Source: Cryobacterium sp. MLB-32 (GTDB taxonomy: Bacteria; Actinomycetota; Actinomycetes; Actinomycetales; Microbacteriaceae). From it: a DNA stretch of 49,525 bases. The stretch covers positions 1-49,525 of the forward strand of contig NZ_JPRS01000027.1 of the NCBI RefSeq assembly GCF_000738085.1, given 5' to 3'. Below are positions 43,085 to 49,525 of this stretch, one piece after another (position 1 is the stretch's first letter; every line of letters begins with the position of its first letter). The translations under genes were made by a program, and so were the position numbers. Below the pieces are notes generated by a model. It did no database searches and was not told where the DNA came from. It saw only the letters and a list, made by a program, of their open reading frames with translations.

Positions 43085-44769
43085 AGGGTGGGCAGCACCT
43101 GCTCGCGTACCTGTTTGCGCAGGATCTTGCCGAGCAGGGACCGCGGCGTGTTCTCGATCTGCACGATGCGGCGCGGAATCTTGTAGGCCGCGAGGTGATC
43201 GCGGCAGTGGTCGCGGAGTTCTTTCTCGTTGAGTTTCGCGCCGGGTGCGAGCTCGATCGCCGCGACCACCATCTCGCCGCCGCGTTCGAGCGGTTTGCCG
43301 AAGACGGCGGCATCGACAACAGAGGGATGCAGGCGCAGGGCCGTCTCCACCTCGGTGGGTGACACGTTGAAACCGCCGGTGATGATGAGTTCCTTGGCAC
43401 GGTCGACGATTGTGGTGAAGCCGTCGCTGTCCACGGTCACGACATCACCCGTGCGCAACCAGCCGCCCGGCAGCAGAGTCTTCGCCGTCTCGTCGGGGTT
43501 GTTCCAGTACCCCTGGAAGACCTGCGGCCCCTTGAGCAGCAACTCCCCTGGCTCGCCCTGGGCAACCTCGACCGTGGGGTCGTCAAGGTCGACGACCTTC
43601 ATCAGTGTTGACGGGAACGGCACCCCGATCGTGCCCGTGCGACGCGTGTCATGGAACGGATTGCCCAGCGCCACCGGTGATGACTCGGTCATGCCGTAGC
43701 CCTCCACGAGGCGGCCGCCCGAGACGGATTCCCACAGCTCGACGACGTGGTCGGGCAGGTTCATGGCCCCGGAGATGCAGTATTTGCACGAGCGCAGCGA
43801 CACGCCCTTCTCTTTCGCGGCAATCGCGGTGCGCTCATAGATCGGAGGGACCGCGCAGTACACCGTGGCCGGTGACTTCTTCATGGCATCGAGAATCAGG
43901 CCGGGCTCGAACTTCGGAAAAAGCACGAGCAGGCCCTGCTTGCGGATGCCGTAGGTGAGGTAGAGCGTCATGCCGAAGGCGTGGAACATGGGCAGGATCG
44001 CGTAGAAGATCTCCTTGCGATACTCGTCGCCATGCATCCACGCTTCGCCCTGCAGCGCGTTGGAGTACAGGTTGAAGTGGGTGAGCATCGCGCCCTTGGG
44101 CCTACCTGTGGTGCCGGACGTGTACTGGATGGCGGCGAGGTCGTTGACGCTCGGCCTCGGGTGCTCGGTGTCGATCGGCTCGTGGGCGAGAACCTGCTTC
44201 CACGGGATCGTTCCGGGGGCCTTGCCGGTAAGCGCAGCCCGCGACGCGCGCAGGCTCTTCACCGGCAGGTTCAGGGCGAGGCGCTTGAGGGTGGGGAACG
44301 CCTCCAGCAGGTTGACAGACACCACGTGGTCGATTTCAATGTCTGCGGGGAATTCGCGAATAGCTTCGGCGGTCTTGTCCCAGGCGATGATCACCCGCGC
44401 TTGGTGGTCTTCGAACTGGTGGCGCAGCTCGCGGGTGGTGTACAGCGGATTGTGTTCAACGACGACGGCCCCGAGGCGCAGCGCCGCGTAAAAGGCCACG
44501 ACGTGCTGGGGGCAGTTGGGCAGGATGAGTGCCACCCGGTCGCCGGCGCGCACGCCCAACTGACGCAGGCCTTCCGCAGCCCGGGCAACCTGCTCACCGA
44601 GTTCGGCGTAGCTGGTGCGGCGCCCGAAGAATTCGAGGGCGGGGTTGTCGCCGGCTTCAGCGACGCTGCGTTCGAACATCTCCACCAGCGACTCGGTGGG
44701 AAGCTCGATCTCGGCCGGGACCCCGGGCTGGTAGTTCGTGACCCAGGGCTGCTGTTCGGTATTCGCCAT
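43081..44769 (-). CDS. fadD: Long-chain-fatty-acid--CoA ligase
   Basis: A 562-residue acyl-adenylate-forming enzyme that activates fatty acids with ATP and CoA. It has the P-loop-like IQYTSGTTGRPKGAML, GYGMTESSPVALGNP, the linker LRTGDVVTVDSDGFTTIVDR, and the C-terminal catalytic Lys region near RSLLGKILRKQ. Length and motif order match FadD. ATG start with GGATGGAG upstream. Divergent from the glycosylase-annotated gene. Confidence 0.95.
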   Translation of the reverse strand: MANTEQQPWVTNYQPGVPAEIELPTESLVEMFERSVAEAGDNPALEFFGRRTSYAELGEQVARAAEGLRQLGVRAGDRVALILPNCPQHVVAFYAALRLGAVVVEHNPLYTTRELRHQFEDHQARVIIAWDKTAEAIREFPADIEIDHVVSVNLLEAFPTLKRLALNLPVKSLRASRAALTGKAPGTIPWKQVLAHEPIDTEHPRPSVNDLAAIQYTSGTTGRPKGAMLTHFNLYSNALQGEAWMHGDEYRKEIFYAILPMFHAFGMTLYLTYGIRKQGLLVLFPKFEPGLILDAMKKSPATVYCAVPPIYERTAIAAKEKGVSLRSCKYCISGAMNLPDHVVELWESVSGGRLVEGYGMTESSPVALGNPFHDTRRTGTIGVPFPSTLMKVVDLDDPTVEVAQGEPGELLLKGPQVFQGYWNNPDETAKTLLPGGWLRTGDVVTVDSDGFTTIVDRAKELIITGGFNVSPTEVETALRLHPSVVDAAVFGKPLERGGEMVVAAIELAPGAKLNEKELRDHCRDHLAAYKIPRRIVQIENTPRSLLGKILRKQVREQVLPTL

Positions 44770-44813
44770 GACTCCATCCTGCCCCGAATCAGGCGTCGAG
44801 GTGACCCGGAGGG

Positions 44814-44819
44814 TATTCT
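44814..44819 (+). promoter_or_regulatory. -10 box TATTCT, leaderless promoter of the glycosylase-annotated gene
   Basis: TATTCT ends 6 nt before the GTG at 44826 in the 56 bp divergent gap with fadD. Confidence 0.6.
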
Positions 44820-44825
44820 CGACGG

Positions 44826-45680
44826 GTGGTATTCACCGATCAGACACTCACAGCGGCCGAGTGGACCGCCCGTGAGGAGGCGCATCAAGACCGGGCGGAC
44901 GCGTACACCCTGGACCGACGTCGGCGCGCAGAAAGCGGCCGGTCGCATCCGGTGGATGATTTCTTATTCACCTACTACCCGTTTCGTCCGGGGCTACTGA
45001 GACGCTGGCATCCGGGAGCTGGCGTGGCGCTCGAGGGTGCGGCGGAGCTCGACCGAGCCTCGTGGAAGTGGTACCGCACCGAGGGGTCGGACGTGGCCGT
45101 GGACGAGGCAGCGTTCGTGGAGGCGAAGGGGCGCAGCATCCGTTTCATTGTGTCCCTGCTGTCGAAGACCGCGCTGCGACCGGCGAATTTCGGCTGCTTC
45201 GGGCTGCACGAGTGGGCGATGGTGTACCGCCAGGGGGAACACCGGCACGTCGCGCCGCTGCGGCTCGGACAGGGTGAGACCGACGAGGTGGTGGAGGCCA
45301 ACCGCATCACGTGCAGCCATTTCGACGCGTTCCGCTTCTTCACGCCCGAGGCGCTGCCCCGGAACGAGCTGCAGCCCACTCGGGAGAACCAGCCCGCCCT
45401 CGAACAGCCCGGCTGCCTGCACGCCGGCATGGACGTGTACAAGTGGGTGATCAAGCTCGGTCCGCTGATACCGGGTGATGTCTTGCTTGACTCGTTCGAG
45501 CTGGCCCGCGATATCCGCCGCCTCGACATGCAGGCCTCGCCGTATGACCTGGGCGACTGGGGCTACGAGCCCGTGCCGGTGGAGACCCCTGCGGGCAAGG
45601 CCGAATACGTGCGGCGGCAGAAGGAGTTCAGCCTGCGCAGCACCGCCCTCCGGGAACGCGTGGTCTCGCTGGTCACCTAA
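44826..45680 (+). CDS. Actinobacterial conserved protein annotated as 3-methyladenine DNA glycosylase
   Basis: A 284-residue protein whose hallmark strings, HPVDDFLFTYYPFRPGLLRRWHPG, FGCFGLHEWAMVYRQ, CSHFDAFRFFTP, QPGCLHAGMDVYKW and ASPYDLGDWGYEPV, belong to a family commonly labelled 3-methyladenine DNA glycosylase. I see no HhH or AlkA-type motif, so that label is not supported by the sequence itself. The many conserved aromatic and His residues suggest an enzyme. It is a single gene with a leaderless start. Confidence 0.8.
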   Translation: MVFTDQTLTAAEWTAREEAHQDRADAYTLDRRRRAESGRSHPVDDFLFTYYPFRPGLLRRWHPGAGVALEGAAELDRASWKWYRTEGSDVAVDEAAFVEAKGRSIRFIVSLLSKTALRPANFGCFGLHEWAMVYRQGEHRHVAPLRLGQGETDEVVEANRITCSHFDAFRFFTPEALPRNELQPTRENQPALEQPGCLHAGMDVYKWVIKLGPLIPGDVLLDSFELARDIRRLDMQASPYDLGDWGYEPVPVETPAGKAEYVRRQKEFSLRSTALRERVVSLVT

Positions 45681-45721
45681 CCCGGCCCCGCGGCTGGCTC
45701 GTGGCCCTCGTTGGGCTCGAT

Positions 45722-45762
45722 GGCACTCGTCTGAACACGTGCCCCGCTCGCAATCGAGTGCC
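45722..45762 (+). terminator. Hairpin downstream of the glycosylase-annotated gene
   Basis: GGCACTCG (45722-45729) pairs with CGAGTGCC (45755-45762) across a 25-nt loop, 41 nt after the gene's stop. No T run follows. The same arms recur at 48765-48796, also shortly after a stop codon, so it may be a family of 3'-end elements. Confidence 0.35.
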
Positions 45763-45841
45763 GCGAGGCACAGGTGGGAACGTGATCATGAACACGGGCT
45801 ACGACGAACCTCGCCGATCCGCAACGTTCCCCGTTGTACGC

Positions 45842-46651
45842 TCAGAAGCGGGCGCGCCAGGCCCGGGCAAAGCAGTAGACACCGTACAGGATCAGGCCGA
45901 TTCCGACCGAGCTGAGGATGAGGCCGCCGTATGGAAGGGCCGCGAGGCTCTTCAGCGCCCCATCGAGGCCGGTGGATTTGCTGGCATCGTGCGTGAACGC
46001 CGCGATCAGAATGAGGACACCGACGACTCCCAGCGCGATCCCCTTCGAAATGTAGCCGACGATGCCGATCCCGATGACGGCGCGGCCGGCCGGCCCGCTC
46101 GGCACGGCGATGTCGGCGGTGAATTTCTTCTTGGCTCCCTTGTAGACGAAGTAGCCCGCGACGGCCAGCGCCACGAGACCACCCGCGACGAGCACGACCA
46201 CACCGCCCGGGGCCGCGAGCAGCGCAGAACTCGCGTCCTCAGCGCTCCCGGAGGAGCTCTTCCCGCCACCGACGGCAAACGTGGCCGCCGTATAGCCCAG
46301 AACGAAATACACCGCGGCCTTGCTGAGATTCGCGCCGCGCCGCGCCCATCGTCGCGTCGGATCGGCCCCCTGCATCAAGAAGGCGCTCAGGGTCAGCCAG
46401 ACACCGAGAGCGGCCAAGCCCACGACGATCGTCCAGAGGATGAATACGCCACCAGGGTTGGCCGCGAGTTGGCCGAGGGCACCGGACTGGTCGGCTGCAC
46501 CCGCACTGGCCCCGACAGCGACCGAAATAGCGATCGCGGCGATGAGGATGTGCAGCAGACCGTTGACGGCAAAGCCGAGCCGGGCTAGGGCCTGGAAGGG
46601 GACGCTGCGCTGTGCCGTGCGGGCGGCATCGGTGGCTGAATCGGGACTCAT
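45842..46651 (-). CDS. DUF1206 domain-containing membrane protein
   Basis: A 269-residue protein with six membrane segments in three repeated pairs. Each pair follows the DUF1206 pattern (LARLGFAVNGLLHILIAAIA, LSKAAVYFVLGYTAATFAV, IGIVGYISKGIALGVVGVL). Function is unknown. Leaderless ATG 6 nt after a TAGGCT box. It ends in the 161 bp gap after the glycosylase-annotated gene. Confidence 0.93.
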   Translation of the reverse strand: MSPDSATDAARTAQRSVPFQALARLGFAVNGLLHILIAAIAISVAVGASAGAADQSGALGQLAANPGGVFILWTIVVGLAALGVWLTLSAFLMQGADPTRRWARRGANLSKAAVYFVLGYTAATFAVGGGKSSSGSAEDASSALLAAPGGVVVLVAGGLVALAVAGYFVYKGAKKKFTADIAVPSGPAGRAVIGIGIVGYISKGIALGVVGVLILIAAFTHDASKSTGLDGALKSLAALPYGGLILSSVGIGLILYGVYCFARAWRARF

Positions 46652-46657
46652 CTACTC

Positions 46658-46663
46658 AGCCTA
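46658..46663 (-). promoter_or_regulatory. -10 box TAGGCT, leaderless promoter of the DUF1206 gene
   Basis: On the minus strand TAGGCT ends 6 nt before the ATG at 46651. The rest of the gap to 46868 holds no gene, only short repeats (CGAGTCGCG twice, GCTCGGAT twice) and a long-loop GGCCAGAC/GTCTGGCC inverted repeat. Confidence 0.6.
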
Positions 46664-46868
46664 AGTCGCCGCCGCAGTTGCCGGTGTGCCGGTCGGTTCA
46701 GAAAACCGGTGTTTTTCACGCCACGGCGTTTCGCCGGTCAGTTTGACCCGGCGAGTCGCGATTCGACCGGTTTTAGTCACGCGCGAGTCGCGGCGAGGGG
46801 TGTGAGGGCGCGTGGCCAGACACGAGCCGCGAGTACGCTCGGATGCTCGGATGCCGCGGGGTCTGGCC

Positions 46869-47861
46869 CTAGAAGTCGACCGAGTACGCCGGCACGAGAT
46901 CAACGTGCACGAGAGAGGGATCAATGCCCGCCTCGCGCAACCGCCTCTGCAGGTCGTCAGTGTTCGGCACAGGGAGTGCCCCGGCCACGCGCACGTTCAC
47001 CTGGCCTCGGTCGGTCGCGATGCTGACGAATTTCCAGCCGACAGCCGTCGCCCATGCAGAAGAGACGACCTGCACGGATGCCTCCCGCACGGTCGACTCC
47101 GCCACGGTCAGGCTGGAAACGGACAGCGGCACGAGGATGACGACGCCCATAGCGGCCGTGACCAGAATGCCTTTCCGCAGCCTCGCGCGGCGCTCGCGAG
47201 GGGTCGCCGGCTTCGGCAACAGGCCGTTGACGCCGTAGAGCGCCATGACCACTACTCCCGTTCCGAGGATCGCGGCGACATTCGTCACGAACAGGAGCAA
47301 CGCGCCCAGGGCTTGCTCGAATGCGCCGGCCTCCAGAGTCAGGCCGACCACCGACAAGGGCGGGACCAGCGAGATAGCGATGGCCACGCCGGGCAGAGCG
47401 TCGGAGATATCCCGGCGCACGAGCGCGATAGAGCCGACCGCACCGGTCGCCAATGCGGCAAGCAGGTCGATCAACCTCGGGTTCACCCTTGATGCGACCT
47501 GCGAGTTGTTTTGTGCCACGACATCGACGGGAACGATCAGTCCGAGCACGACGGCGATCCCGATCGCCACGGCCGCACCCGTGAGTACGAGTGCGATCGA
47601 TCGGGTGAGGTTGCCCCGGTCGCCGAGAACGGTCGCGAGCATCGTCGCCTGAATCGGCAACAGCAGCGGCGCCACAATCATCGCGCCGATCACGGTGGCG
47701 GTCGAATCGGCTGCGACACCCGCCGCGGCAATGATCGACGACAGCACGAGCAGAATCCAGAACCGCGTGACGCGTTCGCCCGCGCGAGGCCCGTCGAAGA
47801 ACACGGACGCCCGCATCTCGGCGAGATCACTCATCGCAAGACGAGCCGGCCTCATCGCCAT
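46869..47861 (-). CDS. DUF389 (TIGR00341-like) membrane protein
   Basis: A 330-residue protein. The DUF389 core has VTRFWILLVLSSIIAAAGVA, ATVIGAMIVAPLLLPIQATML, LALVRRDISDALPGVAIAISLVPP in slightly varied form, and several further helices. A cytoplasmic-type C-terminal domain ends TDDLQRRLREAGIDPSLVHVDLVP. Function is unknown. The ATG at 47861 is favoured by GGGAGG about 10 nt upstream; an ATG at 47897 is also in frame. Confidence 0.9.
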   Translation of the reverse strand: MAMRPARLAMSDLAEMRASVFFDGPRAGERVTRFWILLVLSSIIAAAGVAADSTATVIGAMIVAPLLLPIQATMLATVLGDRGNLTRSIALVLTGAAVAIGIAVVLGLIVPVDVVAQNNSQVASRVNPRLIDLLAALATGAVGSIALVRRDISDALPGVAIAISLVPPLSVVGLTLEAGAFEQALGALLLFVTNVAAILGTGVVVMALYGVNGLLPKPATPRERRARLRKGILVTAAMGVVILVPLSVSSLTVAESTVREASVQVVSSAWATAVGWKFVSIATDRGQVNVRVAGALPVPNTDDLQRRLREAGIDPSLVHVDLVPAYSVDF

Positions 47862-47976
47862 GGACACCCACCCTCCCGGTTGACTAGGAGAGGACATCGT
47901 ATCCGGATCCCCGCACTCGTCGAGGTACCTGAATCTCAGGCCGACCTGGGTTGTTCAGCAGCCGCTCCGCGAATCA

Positions 47977-48009
47977 GGAGCCGCGCACCTTCCTGCGATG
48001 CGCGGCTCC
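47977..48009 (-). terminator. Strong hairpin downstream of msrA
   Basis: An 11 bp perfect inverted repeat (GGAGCCGCGCA with TGCGCGGCTCC) and an 11-nt loop, 23 bp past the msrA stop on the minus strand. No T run follows, which is common for actinobacterial terminators. Confidence 0.5.
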
Positions 48010-48031
48010 GTCGGGGCGAGAACGGACAGGT

Positions 48032-48553
48032 CTAGCGGGCAGGCTCCGCGTCTCGGCTCGGCAGCGTCCAGCCCGGACGCACAAAGTGGCAGGTGTATCC
48101 GGAAGGGTACTTCTCGAGGTAGTCCTGATGTTCCTCTTCGGCCTCCCAGAACGGGCCTGCTGCGGTCACCTCGGTCACGACCGTGCCAGGCCAGATCCCC
48201 GAGGCGTCGACGTCGGCGATGGTGTCTTCCGCGACCCGCTTCTGTTCGTCACTCGTGTAGAAGATCGCAGAACGGTAGCTGGCTCCCCGGTCGTTGCCCT
48301 GGCGGTCCCGCGTGGAGGGGTCATGGATCTGGAAGAAGAACTCCAGCAACTCGCGATAGGAGATGAGCGTGGGGTCGAAGACGATCTCCACCGACTCCGC
48401 ATGGTTGCCGTGGTGGCGATAGGTGGCGTTGGGGGTCTCGCCGCCCGAATACCCCACGCGCGTGGAAACAATTCCCGGGCGCCGGCGAAGCAGCTGCTGC
48501 GCTCCCCAGAAACAGCCCCCGGCCAGAATCGCCTTCTCCGTTGTGTGTGTCAT
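48032..48553 (-). CDS. msrA: Peptide-methionine (S)-S-oxide reductase MsrA
   Basis: A 173-residue MsrA, which repairs oxidised methionine. The catalytic [16 protein letters not shown] holds the nucleophile Cys. It also has [31 protein letters not shown], and [23 protein letters not shown]. No second redox Cys is obvious at the very C-terminus. The ATG at 48553 has GGGAGA 7 nt upstream. The longer upstream frame is not supported. Confidence 0.96.
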   Translation of the reverse strand: MTHTTEKAILAGGCFWGAQQLLRRRPGIVSTRVGYSGGETPNATYRHHGNHAESVEIVFDPTLISYRELLEFFFQIHDPSTRDRQGNDRGASYRSAIFYTSDEQKRVAEDTIADVDASGIWPGTVVTEVTAAGPFWEAEEEHQDYLEKYPSGYTCHFVRPGWTLPSRDAEPAR

Positions 48554-48764
48554 CGTTTGTTCTCCCTGCCGTGCCCAGTGTCGGAGCACGCTCCTGTCGC
48601 CTACCGCGACCTCGCCCGATGCAACGCGGGGGTGGTGCGCAATGTTCCGAGAAACCTGCTGCCGTCAGCGAGTTCTCAGGCTACGCGCCCCGGCGGATGC
48701 GTGAGTGCGAGTCATCCGTCGCCGTCGCTCCCCGACGCCCCGCTCCGGCCACGTCCCGACCCGT

Positions 48765-48796
48765 GGCACTCGTTTCCTTGCCTGGCTCTCGAGTGC
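48765..48796 (-). terminator. Hairpin downstream of the MORN/YwqK-like gene
   Basis: GCACTCG (48766-48772) pairs with CGAGTGC (48790-48796) over a 17-nt loop, 27 bp after the gene's stop on the minus strand. No T run is present. The arms match those at 45722-45762. Confidence 0.35.
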
Positions 48797-48822
48797 ACGA
48801 GCGCGGGCCAGCACGAGGACGG

Positions 48823-49077
48823 TCAGTCGCGAGTCGCGGGCGGCTTCATCTGGGTGATCTTGTGCGGCTGGCCGCTGCGGTCGTAGGTTATCCACTCGCC
48901 CACCTGAACGCCGCGCGCGAAGTGGCCGGAGCGCATCTTCGAGCCGTCCTGGCGAAACCATTCCCAATAGCCGGTGAGCTCGCCGTCGACACGGTGTCCG
49001 TGCGCCTTGATCGCGCCGTCCGCGTACCGCTCGAAGCGCTCGCCGTTGTCGGTGGTGTCGCCGTTCATGACCGGCAT
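48823..49077 (-). CDS. MORN repeat / YwqK-like small protein
   Basis: An 84-residue protein with two or three MORN-like strands: FERYADGAIKAHGHRVDGEL, TGYWEWFRQDGSKMRSGHF, and GVQVGEWITYDRSGQ. Such repeats form beta-hairpin sheets; related proteins are annotated as YwqK-family antitoxins, but no toxin gene is adjacent. The ATG at 49077 has GAGGAGG directly upstream, so the longer frame starting at 49110 is rejected. The 269 bp between this gene and msrA hold only the hairpin above. Confidence 0.78.
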   Translation of the reverse strand: MPVMNGDTTDNGERFERYADGAIKAHGHRVDGELTGYWEWFRQDGSKMRSGHFARGVQVGEWITYDRSGQPHKITQMKPPATRD

Positions 49078-49243
49078 GGGTCCTCCTCTGTCGTGATCGA
49101 GCCTATGCATATTTCCGGTCCGCAGGCTCTTATTTTGGCCTCTGCGTCGATAAACTGGGGCGGCTCGACGCCCCGCCCGACCGCTCGATCAGAGGATGAC
49201 GCGTGCACAAACAGCATCCTCCCGGCGCAGTGGATTCCAGCCG

Positions 49244-49525
49244 ATGAGTGCTCGGTCCGAAAACTATTACGAGTTGTTTTCTCTCGCTCCCCACGCCAGC
49301 CCAGCGGAACTCAAGGTGGCGTATCGGCGCCTGATCAGGCTTCATCACCCCGACATCGCCGGCCCGCGCGGTGAAGCGATGACAAAGCGCATCAACGCAG
49401 CGTGGTCGGTGCTCTCCGACCCGAGTCGGCGCAGCTCGTACGACCTGTCCCTTCGTCAGCCGGCAGCCGAACGACCCGCCCCTGGCCCGCCTGCTGCCGC
49501 GCCGAGGGCAGCACAGACCGCGCCG
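49244..49525 (+). CDS. J-domain (DnaJ-like) protein, 5' part
   Basis: The first 94 residues of a protein cut by the right edge. A J domain spans about 6-68: YYELFSLAPHASPAELKVAY, the invariant HPD within RLIRLHHPDIAG, and NAAWSVLSDPSRRSSYD. A Pro/Ala-rich linker then begins. J domains stimulate DnaK/Hsp70 ATPase; there is no zinc-finger region in view, so it is not shown to be full DnaJ. An in-frame ATG at 49196 is an alternative start (16 residues longer); neither has a good ribosome site. A TAAACT box at 49151-49156 may be its -10. Confidence 0.88.
   Translation, partial: MSARSENYYELFSLAPHASPAELKVAYRRLIRLHHPDIAGPRGEAMTKRINAAWSVLSDPSRRSSYDLSLRQPAAERPAPGPPAAAPRAAQTAP

Noticed and set aside
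45701..46588. A 295-codon plus-strand frame opposite the DUF1206 gene
   Set aside because: Highly charged shadow of a six-helix membrane protein on the other strand.
46814..46868. GGCCAGAC/GTCTGGCC inverted repeat after the DUF389 gene as a terminator
   Set aside because: The loop is about 39 nt and there is no T run; the arms may pair by chance in this repeat-rich gap.
48823..49077. Toxin-antitoxin locus around the YwqK-like gene
   Set aside because: No adjacent toxin-like gene; MORN-type repeats alone do not show antitoxin function.
1..49525. Mobile elements, prophage or defence islands
   Set aside because: No transposase, integrase, terminal inverted repeat, restriction or CRISPR gene was recognised, and there was no evident composition break.

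Overview
The window is a piece of a high-GC actinobacterial chromosome, most likely Microbacteriaceae. A Cryobacterium/Leifsonia-like genus is a guess from the feel of the proteins, not from a search. The lineage clues are a one-strand dcw cell-division cluster with SepF and DivIVA, a mycothiol gene (mshC), a PknL/Rv2175c neighbourhood, MhuD-type heme degradation, and many genes that look leaderless (a TANNNT-like -10 box 6-7 nt before the start codon). I see no insertion sequence, phage, CRISPR array or rRNA. There is one tRNA.

Region 1 (1-17.9 kb, minus strand) is the complete dcw cluster, transcribed right to left: mraZ, rsmH, ftsL, ftsI, murE, murF, mraY, murD, ftsW, murG, murC, ftsQ, ftsZ, yggS, sepF, yggT and the first codons of divIVA, which runs off the left edge. 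Many neighbours overlap by 4 bp or abut. Three MraZ boxes lie before mraZ, and a rho-independent terminator separates it from an upstream DUF3040 membrane-protein gene. murD carries an apparent 1-base deletion near 8942.

Region 2 (18.3-26.9 kb) continues the envelope theme: a polyprenyl diphosphate synthase, an Rv2175c-like DNA-binding protein, a three-LysM lysozyme-fold secreted protein, a PASTA-domain Ser/Thr kinase (PknL-like), mshC, uppP and an M20 peptidase. Lipid-carrier supply, precursor synthesis, septum assembly and kinase control therefore lie next to one another.

Region 3 (26.98-41.5 kb) starts with tRNA-Leu(GAG) and its terminator. It then holds mixed metabolic genes: a frameshifted GAP-family membrane gene, an S9 peptidase, a LolA-like/ABC-2 transporter operon, an orphan Cys-containing protein, mhuD, oxidoreductases, a histidine phosphatase, an HdeD-like protein, a 2H phosphoesterase and a secreted CBM2-GH18 chitinase with a structured leader.

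Region 4 (41.5-49.5 kb) holds a truncated and frameshifted glycosyltransferase remnant fused to the end of an ankyrin gene, an SRPBCC protein, fadD, a glycosylase-annotated family protein, DUF1206 and DUF389 membrane proteins, msrA, a MORN/YwqK-like protein and the start of a J-domain gene at the right edge.

Nothing here is clearly a new defence or mobile system. The most useful observations are the uniform leaderless-promoter spacing, three single-base indels at C/G runs, the altered MurE substrate motif, the LolA-like ABC operon and the chitinase leader.
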